Origin: Clostridium omnivorum
GTDB taxonomy: Bacteria > Bacillota > Clostridia > Clostridiales > Clostridiaceae
DNA: 64,000 bases
Assembly: GCF_026012015.1 (NCBI RefSeq)
Contig: NZ_BRXR01000001.1
Coordinates: 776,001 to 840,000, forward strand
Direction of reading: 5' to 3'
Each line of letters opens with the position of its first letter. Position 1 is the stretch's first letter. The notes under the pieces are model-generated. The model ran no database searches. It was not told the origin of the DNA and saw only the letters and a list, made by a program, of their open reading frames with translations. Both the position numbers and the translations under genes were made by a program. Below are positions 44,045 to 58,303 of this stretch, one piece after another.

Positions 44045-44161
44045 TTGTTTTAAGTTTATTACTTATGTATATAATACAAATAGTTTTAGCATTGCATTTT
44101 AAACTTTAATGTTTTAATATAAAATAGATATAAATCAGCTTAAATATAGAGAGGAAATTAT

Positions 44162-44620
44162 ATGGAATTTATCGTTGATAGTGTAGATAAAACTTTGTCT
44201 TTAGGTAAGCAGCTTGGAAAGCTTGTACAACCAGGTGATATTATATGTTTAAATGGCGACTTAGGTGCAGGTAAAACTCATCTTACAAAAGGAATTGCAG
44301 AAGGGCTTGAAATTTATGACCATATTACAAGTCCAACTTTTACAATTGTAAACGAATATTATGGAAGATTAAAACTATATCATTTTGATGTATATAGAGT
44401 AAATGATCCTGATGAAATATCTGCTATTGGCTTTGATGAGTATATTTTTAGCGATGGCGTAAGTGTTATAGAGTGGTCAAAATATATTGAGGAATTGATT
44501 CCAAATAATCATTTAAGCATCACCATAACAAAGCTGCCAGAACTAGGAGTTAATTATAGAAAAATAACTCTTACTTCCAATGATGTAAGTTATGATTATA
44601 TAAAGGAGATTAAACTATGA
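44162..44620 (+). CDS. tsaE: tRNA threonylcarbamoyladenosine biosynthesis ATPase TsaE
   Basis: A 152-residue P-loop ATPase: LNGDLGAGKTHLTKGIAEGL is Walker A, and SPTFTIVNEYYG and HFDVYRV follow in the family order. It works with TsaB and TsaD in t6A synthesis on tRNA. The first of a three-gene operon; the start follows GAGAGGAAATTAT, and its stop overlaps the tsaB start (ATGA). Confidence 0.95.
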   Translation: MEFIVDSVDKTLSLGKQLGKLVQPGDIICLNGDLGAGKTHLTKGIAEGLEIYDHITSPTFTIVNEYYGRLKLYHFDVYRVNDPDEISAIGFDEYIFSDGVSVIEWSKYIEELIPNNHLSITITKLPELGVNYRKITLTSNDVSYDYIKEIKL

Positions 44621-45330
44621 TTGTTTTAAGTATAGATTCAGCTACAGAAGCAGCAAGTTGTGCAGTACTTGAAGATAATAAGCTGCTTTCCGAAATAACC
44701 TTTAACTTTAAAAAGCAGCACTCTGTTATATTGATGCCCTTAGTTGACAATCTCTTAAAAAATCTTCAACTTGACTTAAAAGATATTGATGGTTTTGTAG
44801 TTTCCAAAGGACCTGGTTCTTTTACCGGCCTTAGAATAGGCATGTCTATGATAAAAGGCCTCAGCCAAGGAACCAAAAAACCCTTTGTATCTGTATCATC
44901 CTTAGATGCTTTAGCATATAATATGGCATATACCTCCGGCATTATATGTCCTATTATTGATGCACTTAGGGATAATGTTTATACAGCACTGTATAGCTTT
45001 AAGGATAACAATTTAGTAAAAGAACAGGATTATACTATAATACATATAGATGAACTAATAAATTTACTTAAAGAAAAGCAGCTACCAGTATGTTTTATAG
45101 GCGATGCTGTACCAAAATTTAAAGCTAAGCTAAATGAGTGCCTAGAAAAAGTATCCTTTGCTCCACCGCACTTAAATCTTGTAAGAGCTTCAGCACTAGG
45201 AGAACTAGGCTTAAAATTATTAAATCAAGGTAATCAAGATAATTTATATACTTCAGCACCAATCTATCTAAGAAAATCTCAAGCAGAAAGAGAATATGAT
45301 AAAAAAATGGGGATAGATAGCAATGAATAA
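44617..45330 (+). CDS. tsaB: tRNA threonylcarbamoyladenosine biosynthesis protein TsaB
   Basis: A 237-residue ASKHA-fold partner of TsaD: VLSIDSATEAASCAVLED at the N-terminus and KGPGSFTGLRIGMSMIKGL are family signatures. It has no catalytic metal site and acts as the scaffold for TsaD. The overlaps with tsaE and with rimI indicate translational coupling. Confidence 0.95.
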   Translation: MIVLSIDSATEAASCAVLEDNKLLSEITFNFKKQHSVILMPLVDNLLKNLQLDLKDIDGFVVSKGPGSFTGLRIGMSMIKGLSQGTKKPFVSVSSLDALAYNMAYTSGIICPIIDALRDNVYTALYSFKDNNLVKEQDYTIIHIDELINLLKEKQLPVCFIGDAVPKFKAKLNECLEKVSFAPPHLNLVRASALGELGLKLLNQGNQDNLYTSAPIYLRKSQAEREYDKKMGIDSNE

Positions 45331-45769
45331 TGTTGAGATTTGTACCTTAAAAGCAATTCACATTGATGAAATTTCAAAGATAAATTCTTTAAGCTTTCAT
45401 ACACCTTGGAGTAAGGAAGCTATATACAAAGAACTCGATAATAAATTTGCTAGATATGTGGTAGCCATAATGGATGGCAAGGTAATCGGTTATGGTGGAG
45501 TTTGGATTATTGTGGATGAGGGCCATATAACTAATATAGCTGTGCACCCAGAATATAGAGGCATTGGAGCAGGCGATATGATTGTAGATTCTATAATAGA
45601 AATATGCAGATTAGAGGATGTTGAAGCTGTAACCTTAGAGGTAAGAGAATCTAATATACCAGCCCGCAGACTTTACGAGAAGCATGGATTTATAGCTGAA
45701 GCTATAAGAAAAGGCTATTATCAAGACACTAAAGAAGATGCAATAATTATGTGGAATAGACATATATAA
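45323..45769 (+). CDS. rimI: Ribosomal protein S18 alanine N-acetyltransferase RimI
   Basis: A 148-residue GNAT enzyme. NIAVHPEYRGIGAGDMIVDSI is the acetyl-CoA-binding motif A, and LEVRESNIPARRLYEKHGF motif B is typical of RimI. It acetylates the N-terminus of ribosomal protein S18 in E. coli. Its start overlaps tsaB by eight nt, and a strong terminator follows. Confidence 0.92.
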   Translation: MNNVEICTLKAIHIDEISKINSLSFHTPWSKEAIYKELDNKFARYVVAIMDGKVIGYGGVWIIVDEGHITNIAVHPEYRGIGAGDMIVDSIIEICRLEDVEAVTLEVRESNIPARRLYEKHGFIAEAIRKGYYQDTKEDAIIMWNRHI

Positions 45770-45800
45770 AGAGGTTAGATTAATAAAATCTAACCTCTTA
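45769..45800. terminator. Bidirectional intrinsic terminator
   Basis: A 12-bp stem (AAGAGGTTAGAT / ATCTAACCTCTT) with loop TAATAAA lies between the convergent rimI and ribU genes. Confidence 0.85.
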
Positions 45801-45802
45801 TT

Positions 45803-46438
45803 TTATAGTTTTCCTAATTCCTTTTTGTCAGCCCCATTATATACCTCTTCCTGATGAAGTATTGGAGATACTGCTTTATACACTGCTAGTGATACCGCAG
45901 AAACTGCAATTCCCTTCAAAAGATTAAATGGTATTATAGACCACAGTATTAAAGTAAATAAATTAATAATCCTTGGATTTAGTTTTGATCCCATTCCAAC
46001 TACTGCTGCTATTTTAAATCCTAGAACTTTATCATATAATGGAAGGAATAAGTAATAGTTTAATATTCCTGCTGCAATGGACATAACAATACTTCCTATT
46101 ATTAATGATATAATAGCATTTTTTCTTGTTTTATTTTTAGCATATATACTAGCTGAAGTAATTACAAAAACTGATCCTACTAAAAAGTTTGCAAGTTCAC
46201 CTATAAGTGCAGTTGAAGTTCCTTTAAAGATAACATGAAGCACATTCTTTAGAAGTTCAATCAATACTCCCGCTACAGGTCCTAGTGCAAACCCACCAAT
46301 TAGTGCTGGAAGATCACTTAAATCAATCTTTAAAAAGCTTGGAAAGATTGGTAGTGGAAGCTCAAAGAACATTAATATGAATGCTATAGCACTCAAAAGC
46401 GAAATTTTGATAAGTGTGTTTAATTTTTTGTCTTTCAT
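45803..46438 (-). CDS. ribU: Riboflavin ECF transporter substrate component RibU
   Basis: A 211-residue membrane protein with about six helices and the RibU pattern ELPLPIFPSFLKIDLSDLPALIGGFALGPVAG near the N-terminus. As the S component it binds riboflavin and is energised by an EcfAA'T module encoded elsewhere. Its start is the ATG preceded by AGGAGGG. An FMN riboswitch upstream confirms the substrate. Confidence 0.95.
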   Translation of the reverse strand: MKDKKLNTLIKISLLSAIAFILMFFELPLPIFPSFLKIDLSDLPALIGGFALGPVAGVLIELLKNVLHVIFKGTSTALIGELANFLVGSVFVITSASIYAKNKTRKNAIISLIIGSIVMSIAAGILNYYLFLPLYDKVLGFKIAAVVGMGSKLNPRIINLFTLILWSIIPFNLLKGIAVSAVSLAVYKAVSPILHQEEVYNGADKKELGKL

Positions 46439-46527
46439 AAAATACCCTCCTGTTTTCCTGTACATAACAAATTTATTTTGTTATGCCTACTTGATATTTA
46501 CATACCTTTCAGGGTACCTAGTACAAA

Positions 46528-46555
46528 TAAAAAACCCTGACACAAAATGTCAGGG
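46528..46555 (-). terminator. Riboswitch-controlled terminator before ribU
   Basis: An 8-bp stem (CCCTGACA / TGTCAGGG) with a 5-nt loop followed by six T lies between the FMN aptamer and ribU, the expression platform of the riboswitch. Confidence 0.85.
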
Positions 46556-46574
46556 CAAAAAAACGTACTAATGT

Positions 46575-46692
46575 ATCTTCTTTCATCCAGACTCTACTGT
46601 CGGCTTCGGAATCTAACCGAATCTGCCTTACGGCTCGCGGGCTATACCGCCGGTCGGGATTTCCAATTTCTTGGTCACCCTGCCCTGAAGAT
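46575..46692 (-). ncRNA. FMN riboswitch (RFN element)
   Basis: On the minus strand the P1 stem ATCTTC / GAAGAT encloses the conserved blocks AGGGCAGGGTGA, CCCGACCGGCGGTATAGCCC, GCGAGCC and CAGATTCGGT. It senses FMN and controls transcription of ribU through the terminator just downstream. Confidence 0.97.
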
Positions 46693-46767
46693 TAAATATG
46701 TAATTGTTACAACATTATTATAGTACTAATGAAAGCTAATTTCAATAGTCTTGTTATATTTTTATCA

Positions 46768-48927
46768 TTAATTTTTTTTCATTGTTAGTGCTATTCTTTT
46801 TCTCTTTTCATCAACCTCTAATACTTTAACCTCTACTATATCTCCAACCTTAACTATATCTAATGGATGCTTTACAAATTTGTCGGCCATCTGGCTCTTG
46901 TGCACCAATCCATCTTGGTGTACTCCAATATCAACAAATGCTCCAAAGTCAGCAACATTTCTAACTGTTCCCATAAGAGTCATACCTGGCTTTAACTGTG
47001 TTATATCTATTACTCCTGTTTTAAAAATTGGCTTTGGAAGTTCCTCTCTAGGATCCCTTCCAGGCTTTTTAATTTCTTTTATTATATCTTGCAGCGTTAG
47101 AATTCCAATATCAAGCCTTTTAGCTAACTCCTCAATACCAATTTCCTGTACTCTAGAATCTATATCCAGTAACTTGCCATTTTTTAAGTCTTCTTCACTA
47201 TAGCCTAATATGTTCAAAAGCTCTTTTGCAGCATTATAGGATTCAGGATGCACTGCAGTGTTATCAAGGGGTTCTTTGCTTTCCAGTACTCTTAAGAATC
47301 CAGCGCATTGTTCAAAGGCTTTGTCCCCAAGCCTCTTAACTTTCAAAAGTTCTTTTCTTGTTTTAAACTTTCCATTTTCTTCTCTATAGGCTACTATATT
47401 TTGAGCAATAGTTGAATTAATCCCTGCAATATAAGATAGTAATGATGGAGTAGCTATATTTAAATCCACTCCAACGCTATTAACACAGTCCTCAACTATA
47501 CCTTTAAGGGATTCATCCAATCTTTTTTGAGCTACATCGTGTTGATACTGCCCAACCCCTATTGATTTAGGATCTATTTTAACAAGCTCTGCTAGTGGGT
47601 CTTGGAGTCTTCTTCCTATGGAAATAGCCCCTCTTATAGATACGTTTATATCTGGATATTCCTTTGTAGCAAGCTCAGAAGCTGAGTACACTGAAGCACC
47701 AGCTTCACTAACTACAACGTAGTATACATTTCTTCCAGTTTCTTCTTTTACTTCTTTTATAAGTCTAGCAATAACTTCTTCTGATTCTCTGCTTGCTGTT
47801 CCATTTCCAAGCGACACAACTTCAACTCCATGTTTATTTACTAACTGTTTAAGCATCTTCAAGGAACCTTCTACATCATTTTGCGGAGCGGTGCAATACA
47901 CTGTAGCTTGCTCTAAAAACTTTCCTGTATCATCTAAAACTGCAATTTTACAGCCTGTTCTAAAACCAGGGTCAAAGCCAAGTACCACTTTTCCTTTTAT
48001 AGGAGCCTGCATCAAAAGCGCCTTTAAATTAGCCTTGAATATTTCAATAGCGCCTTCTTCTGCTTTTTCAGTAAGCTCAGATCTTATTTCTCTTTCAATA
48101 GATGGGTATATAAGTCTTTTTAACGCATCTTTTACGCTTTCAGCTATATAATAATCTGTATTCTTGTTTTCTTTTAAACACTTTACATTTAAATATTCTA
48201 TGATTCTTTCATTTTCAACTGTAATTTTTGCAGAAAGTACCTTTTCCTTTTCTCCTCTATTAATAGCTAAAATTCTATGTCCTGGAATTGCTTTTACTGG
48301 TTCCTTGTAATCATAGTACATTTCATAAGGTGTAGGCTCCTCACTTGCACCCTTTGTTTCAATTATGCCTTCTCTATGTACAAAACTTCTTATCCATTTT
48401 CTATAGTCAGCATTATCAGATATAGTTTCACTTATTATATCCATTGCTCCTTGAAGAGCCTCTTCTTCACTTGCAACAGATTTTTCTTCATTTACAAACT
48501 GTTTTGCATATTCAATTATGTCACCTTTAAATTCTCCACTGTATATCGTCTCAGCTAAAGGCCTTAGTCCTTTTTCCTCGGCAATAATTGCTCTAGTCCT
48601 CTTTTTAGGTTTGAATGGTCTATATATATCCTCAACCTCTGTTAAGGTATCACATTTCATAACCCCTTCTCTTATCTCTTCAGTAAGCTTTCCCTGTTCT
48701 TCAATTATTCTTATTACATCTTGTTTTCTCTCTTCCAAGTTTCTAAGGTATGTTAATCTTTCAAAAAGGCTTCTTAAAACTGCGTCATCTAGCCCTCCGG
48801 TCATTTCTTTTCTATATCTAGCTATAAATGGCACTGTATTGCCGGAATCCAAAAGTTCAATTACACTTTCAATCTGTCTTTTACTGACATTTAATTCAAT
48901 AGATAATCTTTCTACTATATTATTCAT
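46768..48927 (-). CDS. tex: Transcription accessory protein Tex
   Basis: A 719-residue RNA-binding protein: the N-terminal Tex helical region (IERLSIELNVSKRQIESVI, FIARYRKEMTGGLDD), the YqgF/RuvX-like nuclease fold (VLGFDPGFRTGCKIAVLD), the HhH pair (SYIAGINSTIAQNIVAYREENG, RLGDKAFEQCAGFLR) and a C-terminal S1 domain (MTLMGTVRNVADFGAFVDIG). Its start is the ATG with AAAAGGAG upstream; a longer frame lacks support. It is a single gene, conserved across bacteria. Confidence 0.94.
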   Translation of the reverse strand: MNNIVERLSIELNVSKRQIESVIELLDSGNTVPFIARYRKEMTGGLDDAVLRSLFERLTYLRNLEERKQDVIRIIEEQGKLTEEIREGVMKCDTLTEVEDIYRPFKPKKRTRAIIAEEKGLRPLAETIYSGEFKGDIIEYAKQFVNEEKSVASEEEALQGAMDIISETISDNADYRKWIRSFVHREGIIETKGASEEPTPYEMYYDYKEPVKAIPGHRILAINRGEKEKVLSAKITVENERIIEYLNVKCLKENKNTDYYIAESVKDALKRLIYPSIEREIRSELTEKAEEGAIEIFKANLKALLMQAPIKGKVVLGFDPGFRTGCKIAVLDDTGKFLEQATVYCTAPQNDVEGSLKMLKQLVNKHGVEVVSLGNGTASRESEEVIARLIKEVKEETGRNVYYVVVSEAGASVYSASELATKEYPDINVSIRGAISIGRRLQDPLAELVKIDPKSIGVGQYQHDVAQKRLDESLKGIVEDCVNSVGVDLNIATPSLLSYIAGINSTIAQNIVAYREENGKFKTRKELLKVKRLGDKAFEQCAGFLRVLESKEPLDNTAVHPESYNAAKELLNILGYSEEDLKNGKLLDIDSRVQEIGIEELAKRLDIGILTLQDIIKEIKKPGRDPREELPKPIFKTGVIDITQLKPGMTLMGTVRNVADFGAFVDIGVHQDGLVHKSQMADKFVKHPLDIVKVGDIVEVKVLEVDEKRKRIALTMKKN

Positions 48928-49131
48928 AATTCCACTCCTTTTGATATATTGCACTGCTGCTACAATTACCATAAATAATTATATCATATAATAAGTTTTT
49001 ACATAAGTTTTACAATTTCTTAGATTTTTAATTGTTTATAATTATCTATTCAATACATGTCCCCTAAATTTCTATGCTAAGTTATATTGATTTTATTTGA
49101 TTCATATTATTTAAAGACATTAGATTTTATT

Positions 49132-49180
49132 AGGTTGCCACGCACAAGGCTAGGTTACCCAGTGTTTCCACTGAAAGGAG
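49132..49180 (+). repeat. Degenerate, truncated copy of the hairpin leader element (copy D)
   Basis: GGTTGCC ... GGC ... GGTTACCC is followed by AGTGTTTCCACTGAAAGGAG. This matches the second half of the dispersed element but lacks hairpin 1. CAGTG / CACTG can form a third small stem. It runs head to tail into the full copy C. Confidence 0.65.
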
Positions 49181-49265
49181 GTAAAAGGTCTAAATGACCT
49201 TTTACGGGTAACTTGCCGATGGGAATCGGCATGAATAAGTTATCCAGTTTTTCGACTGAAAGGAG
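49178..49265 (+). repeat. Dispersed two-hairpin leader element, copy C
   Basis: Hairpin 1 is a perfect 10-bp stem GTAAAAGGTC / GACCTTTTAC with loop TAAAT. Hairpin 2 is GGGTAACTTGCCGAT, loop GGGA, ATCGGC, a short bulge and AAGTTATCC. A small stem CAGT / ACTG and GAAAGGAG follow; the latter is the ribosome site of the M28 peptidase gene. Confidence 0.82.
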
Positions 49266-49271
49266 AAATAT

Positions 49272-50606
49272 ATGAAAGATAATATTATTAAATTTGTTCT
49301 AAGCTTATCATTATTACTATTTTACTATAGTTTTCAATTTACTTTCACAGTTCATAGTTTTAACCATACCAATGTAAAAAATAACATTGAATATTTAGCC
49401 TCAGATAATTTCAAGGGGCGATTAGCAGGAACTCTTGAAAATGAAGAAGCCGCAGCTTTTATAAAAAGTGAATTCAAAAACCTAGGACTTATACCCTTTG
49501 AAGGTGATTATTATGATCCCTTTAATGCACCATTCCCCAATAGACTTGATCAAGATCCGTTTCTAAAAATATTGGACAAGAATGGTAAGACAATTAAGGA
49601 TTATAAATACAATGAAGACTATAAGGAAGATATGTTGAACTTTAAAAAGAACAATTTAAAGTTCAGCAAAAAAGATACTATTAAAATGAATAATACCGCT
49701 ATGCAGATTAATCAAGGTAATGAATCCTTTATTTTCTATGTACCTGAGAACAGTAATCTTTCTTTTAGAAGTTCCTTTATAAGCACAGATTCAAATTCAC
49801 TATATATAATGATAACTCAAAAGACCTTTGATGAAATTAAAGACTATATATCAAAAGGAAATACAGTTAGCTGCTTTATTCCTTTTGATATTAAGGAAGG
49901 AAAGCTAAACAATGTTATTGGATATATTAAAGGAAGTAATCCTAAAGCTGCACCAGTAATAATTAGTGGACATTTTGATCACTTAGGCTCTGATTTAAAT
50001 GGAACTATTTATAGCGGCGCATTAGATAATGCTTCCGGTATTTCCTTTGTACTTGAATTTGCAAAATATATAAGATCCTTAGGAACGCCAGATAAAAGTA
50101 TTATTTTTGTAGGGTTCAATGCTGAAGAATTCGGCTGCGTTGGCTCAAGCAAGTTCGTAGACAAGTATAAGGATTCTTTAAAGGGGGCTAAAGTTTATAA
50201 TTTTGATATGGTTGGAAGTAACAATTCAGTTCCTCTATCCATAATGGCTGGGGAAAAGGATACAATAAATTCAGATTTCATACGTTCTCTAACCTCTACT
50301 TTAAGCAGTGAAAATGTAACTTACAGCTGCGTATTTGAAAACTCTAGTGATCATGAAGCTTTTAGAAAGAATAATATAGATGCAATAACCTTTAGTGATG
50401 ATGATATGACACGAATTCATACTCCTTCTGATAAACCTTCTTTCATAAGTACAAAGTCTATAGATAGATGTTTTTCAGTAGCTTCTGTTGAAATTATTAA
50501 ACAAGCCTTTGATGGAAATCCAATGCTTATACATTATGAAAATATTCTTATGGTTTCACTTATAAGTATTTTTTTAGTCTTTCTCCTATACAGAAGAACA
50601 TCTTAA
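49272..50606 (+). CDS. Secreted or membrane-bound M28 metallopeptidase
   Basis: A 444-residue protein with an N-terminal signal or anchor helix and a C-terminal helix (about 420-440, LIHYENILMVSLISIFLVFL) followed by basic residues. The M28 zinc site is complete: SGHFDHLG, GALDNASG (bridging Asp), NAEEFG (catalytic and ligand Glu), FDMVG (Asp) and RIHTPSDK (His). It is probably an extracytoplasmic aminopeptidase. The inserted PA-like region (about 130-230) is not well defined. Its leader carries the dispersed hairpin element. Confidence 0.85.
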   Translation: MKDNIIKFVLSLSLLLFYYSFQFTFTVHSFNHTNVKNNIEYLASDNFKGRLAGTLENEEAAAFIKSEFKNLGLIPFEGDYYDPFNAPFPNRLDQDPFLKILDKNGKTIKDYKYNEDYKEDMLNFKKNNLKFSKKDTIKMNNTAMQINQGNESFIFYVPENSNLSFRSSFISTDSNSLYIMITQKTFDEIKDYISKGNTVSCFIPFDIKEGKLNNVIGYIKGSNPKAAPVIISGHFDHLGSDLNGTIYSGALDNASGISFVLEFAKYIRSLGTPDKSIIFVGFNAEEFGCVGSSKFVDKYKDSLKGAKVYNFDMVGSNNSVPLSIMAGEKDTINSDFIRSLTSTLSSENVTYSCVFENSSDHEAFRKNNIDAITFSDDDMTRIHTPSDKPSFISTKSIDRCFSVASVEIIKQAFDGNPMLIHYENILMVSLISIFLVFLLYRRTS

Positions 50607-50627
50607 GTATTCTAGATAAAATTTATA

Positions 50628-50658
50628 AGGCAGTCCCTAAAATTATTTAGGACTGCCC
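50628..50658. terminator. Bidirectional intrinsic terminator
   Basis: A 9-bp stem (AGGCAGTCC / GGACTGCCC region) with an internal A/T loop is followed by TTTTTAA, between the convergent M28 and LacI genes. Confidence 0.75.
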
Positions 50659-50661
50659 TTT

Positions 50662-51669
<1,008 letters not shown>

Positions 51670-51700
51670 CTATTCTATAAAAAATTTATATTGTCGTAAC

Positions 51701-52630
51701 TTAATCATTATTAGTATATTCACAGGTTATAGTATTTTTAATTATATTCTCTTCTTTATGCAGCTTATCTTTATGCAAAAAAGATAACTTTGTCTCAGAA
51801 ATAATAATTGCAGCAAATATCAAAATACATCCTATGGATATTTTTAATGTCATTTGCTCCCCAAGAAACATTACTGAGGCTAAGGAGCCAAATACTGACT
51901 CCATAGAAAGTATAATAGCAGCTTTTGTTTCATTTGTAAACTTCTGAGAAACATTCTGTAGAAGGAATGCCAAAGTTGTACTAAAAATACCTAAGTATGA
52001 CACTGCTAATATTCCTTTTGAATTCAAATGAATATCCGTCTGTCCCATTATAACAATGGATATTAAAGAAAATATAAAGGCGAAGGTTAGTTGTAGTGTA
52101 GTTAATAATATAGGATCATATTTTTTCACATACTCACCTACAAAAAATATATGAAAAGCAAATCCTATGGCACATATTAATGTTAGAGCATCGCCCTTAT
52201 TCATGTTAAAACTCCCATTAAGAGTTAAAACACCTACGCCAACACAAGCAAGCAGTGCTCCTCCTATTCCATATTTATCTATAGGTTTCTTAAATATCAA
52301 TGTGCCTAAAAATGGCACCATAACCACATTAATTGCAGTTAAAAATGCATTCTTTGATGGTGTAGTATATTGTAGCCCTATAGTTTGAAACGCAAAGGCT
52401 ATAAAGAGAAAGAAACCTAATATTGCACCAGCTATTATAGAACTTTTATCTATATTTTTAAGCTTTTTTCTATATATTGTGATCATTAGCACTGTTGAAA
52501 TAAAAAATCTGAGGGTTATAATTTGAAACGGAGTAAGCTTTGAATCTAAAGATAACTGCGATGCTACGAAACCCATACCCCATATAATTGCCACAAATGT
52601 TAGGCCTATCTCTCCAAGGTACTTTTTCAT
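51701..52630 (-). CDS. EamA (DMT)-family transporter
   Basis: A 309-residue protein with about ten membrane helices in two EamA repeats (about 5-135 and 150-285). IWGMGFVASQLSLDSKLTPFQII and ESVFGSLASVMFLGEQMT are typical of drug/metabolite exporters. The substrate is unknown. It lies within the galactoside locus, 17 nt after the MGH1-like hydrolase gene. Confidence 0.85.
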   Translation of the reverse strand: MKKYLGEIGLTFVAIIWGMGFVASQLSLDSKLTPFQIITLRFFISTVLMITIYRKKLKNIDKSSIIAGAILGFFLFIAFAFQTIGLQYTTPSKNAFLTAINVVMVPFLGTLIFKKPIDKYGIGGALLACVGVGVLTLNGSFNMNKGDALTLICAIGFAFHIFFVGEYVKKYDPILLTTLQLTFAFIFSLISIVIMGQTDIHLNSKGILAVSYLGIFSTTLAFLLQNVSQKFTNETKAAIILSMESVFGSLASVMFLGEQMTLKISIGCILIFAAIIISETKLSFLHKDKLHKEENIIKNTITCEYTNND

Positions 52631-52647
52631 TTAAGCTTTTCCTCCAA

Positions 52648-54333
52648 TCATAGATACTCCCTTGCTAGCATTAAAAACACACTGGATGTCCAAGTAAAGG
52701 CTGGATCAACTAATCCCTTGCCTGAAAAAGGATCAAAATTCTCAGCCATACCTCCAACTAGGGTTGCATTACAAAAACGTTTTGCATAATCCTTAGCAAT
52801 TGATGAATACCCATAGGAATTTAATGCATCAATTATTATATACATCACTGGTGCCCATACAGGTCCAAGCCAATAACCATTTTCCTGATATAATGAACTT
52901 TTATAGGCTTCTGTGGTTAGCCCAAATACACTTGTAAAATCCTCTTTTAGGCTCTTAACAATATTGTCTCTTATTTCAAGTGGAAGTCTATATCCTATAA
53001 CAATAGGAAGTCTTAATAAAAGACTATTTCTATATGGTATTTCCTTTTCCTCTAAATCATGTAAAATAGCCGAAAACCCATCTTCTTTCCAAAGGCGTTT
53101 TATTAAAAGCTCATACATGTCATCGGCTTCACTTTTCCATCTATCCTTTTCCTCTATTTTCCCTAGTTCTAAGGCCATATCAGATAGAATGTCCATCTGT
53201 TTAATAAGATGAGCCGCAAGATCAGGGGATTCAACTGGAATTCCCGAGTGAAAAACAGAAGCATTATCCCATCCTGAATCATTTCCATGATTGTATAATG
53301 GTAGAATACCCTTATTTTTTCTTCTATGAACAAGCCAGTATTTTGTAACTTTTGATAAAGACTCATACATTAATTCTACCACTTCTTTTTTATTAAAAAA
53401 GTTATTATTTTTTCTTAATATATTAAAAGCCCATGCATGAATTGGCGGCTTGCAGCAGCTAAAGGAACTAAATTTATCGTTTATAAAATCCGGATATATT
53501 CCTGAATCATCCTGATTATCAATAAACAATAACAGCTGGTCAAGAGCAAGCTGTGGATGATTTGTGCTTAACATCATGGCATTAAAGCAATTATCCCAGC
53601 TCCATATGTTGTACATCCAGTTTTTAGACATATACATAGCATAGCGAGTTAACCTATCTTGAGGATGCACAACGCAAGACCATGTTATATAGCTAGCAAG
53701 CTCCCTTGATGAACTATACTCTTCAGGTACCTCCGTCATAGAATTAACCCACTTTTCATAACATTTATCAACTTTCTTTTGCGCCACTTCATAACTTGTA
53801 AATTCTTTATTTCTCCATACAGTCTTATAGTTCTCTATAACAAAGTGCATATAGTCACCTTGGGGTTCAACTTCCATTGCTATATTTTCGTTTCCTACTA
53901 TCTTCCAAGGAGCATTTAACACTACCTTGCCCTCTATTAAGCTAAACATCATTTTAATTTCTTTTGAATAAAAATGATATTCCCATTGGTTAGAATCGAA
54001 TCTAAGTACATTATCATACCTTGTTTTAACTGCATTAAACCTAAGTCCAATTCCCCTTCCTTCAATATGAACCATATCCTCTTCGCTTATGCAAATATTA
54101 ATTTGATCACTAGGACTTTCAATACCTGTTAATGTCAGCTTTGTTTCGCTGACATTAACACTATAAGGCACTGATTTTCCTTTTTTTATTACATCTATTT
54201 TAAATAGTTTGCTTTCAGATTCATCGCCACCATGAACATCTCTTAAAAGCAATTCTTTTGATTTAGGATCTATAGAAAAAACAAAGTACGAACCATATCT
54301 GCTAAAGGGCACTTTACTTATTTCAAGTTCCAT
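52648..54333 (-). CDS. MGH1/GH63-like glycoside hydrolase
   Basis: A 561-residue protein: an N-terminal beta region (about 1-170) and an (alpha/alpha)6 barrel (about 190-561). The barrel carries NWMYNIWSWDNCFNAMML (candidate acid Asp), NHGNDSGWDNASVF and GIPVESPDLAAHLIKQ, and near the end YWLGPVWAPVMYII. These follow the MGH1-like (GH63/GH37-type) family, which cleaves alpha-linked glucosides or related sugars by inversion. No signal peptide, so it is intracellular. Specificity cannot be set. The start follows AAGGAGTGATAGT. Confidence 0.8.
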   Translation of the reverse strand: MELEISKVPFSRYGSYFVFSIDPKSKELLLRDVHGGDESESKLFKIDVIKKGKSVPYSVNVSETKLTLTGIESPSDQINICISEEDMVHIEGRGIGLRFNAVKTRYDNVLRFDSNQWEYHFYSKEIKMMFSLIEGKVVLNAPWKIVGNENIAMEVEPQGDYMHFVIENYKTVWRNKEFTSYEVAQKKVDKCYEKWVNSMTEVPEEYSSSRELASYITWSCVVHPQDRLTRYAMYMSKNWMYNIWSWDNCFNAMMLSTNHPQLALDQLLLFIDNQDDSGIYPDFINDKFSSFSCCKPPIHAWAFNILRKNNNFFNKKEVVELMYESLSKVTKYWLVHRRKNKGILPLYNHGNDSGWDNASVFHSGIPVESPDLAAHLIKQMDILSDMALELGKIEEKDRWKSEADDMYELLIKRLWKEDGFSAILHDLEEKEIPYRNSLLLRLPIVIGYRLPLEIRDNIVKSLKEDFTSVFGLTTEAYKSSLYQENGYWLGPVWAPVMYIIIDALNSYGYSSIAKDYAKRFCNATLVGGMAENFDPFSGKGLVDPAFTWTSSVFLMLAREYL

Positions 54334-54365
54334 ACTATCACTCCTTAAATGTTTTTTAATTCAAT

Positions 54366-58299
<3,934 letters not shown>

Positions 58300-58303
<4 letters not shown>

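Noticed and set aside
46377-46571. 64-codon plus-strand frame upstream of ribU
   Set aside because: It overlaps the ribU start antisense and the riboswitch terminator and has no coding features.
48518-48991. 157-codon plus-strand frame opposite tex
   Set aside because: It is antisense to the conserved N-terminal region of tex, is Ser/Leu/Ile-rich as antisense shadows usually are, and has no ribosome site.
49132-49265. The hairpin leader as a c-di-GMP, FMN or guanidine riboswitch
   Set aside because: The conserved core sequences of those classes, as I know them, are not present; only the FMN element upstream of ribU fits a known class.
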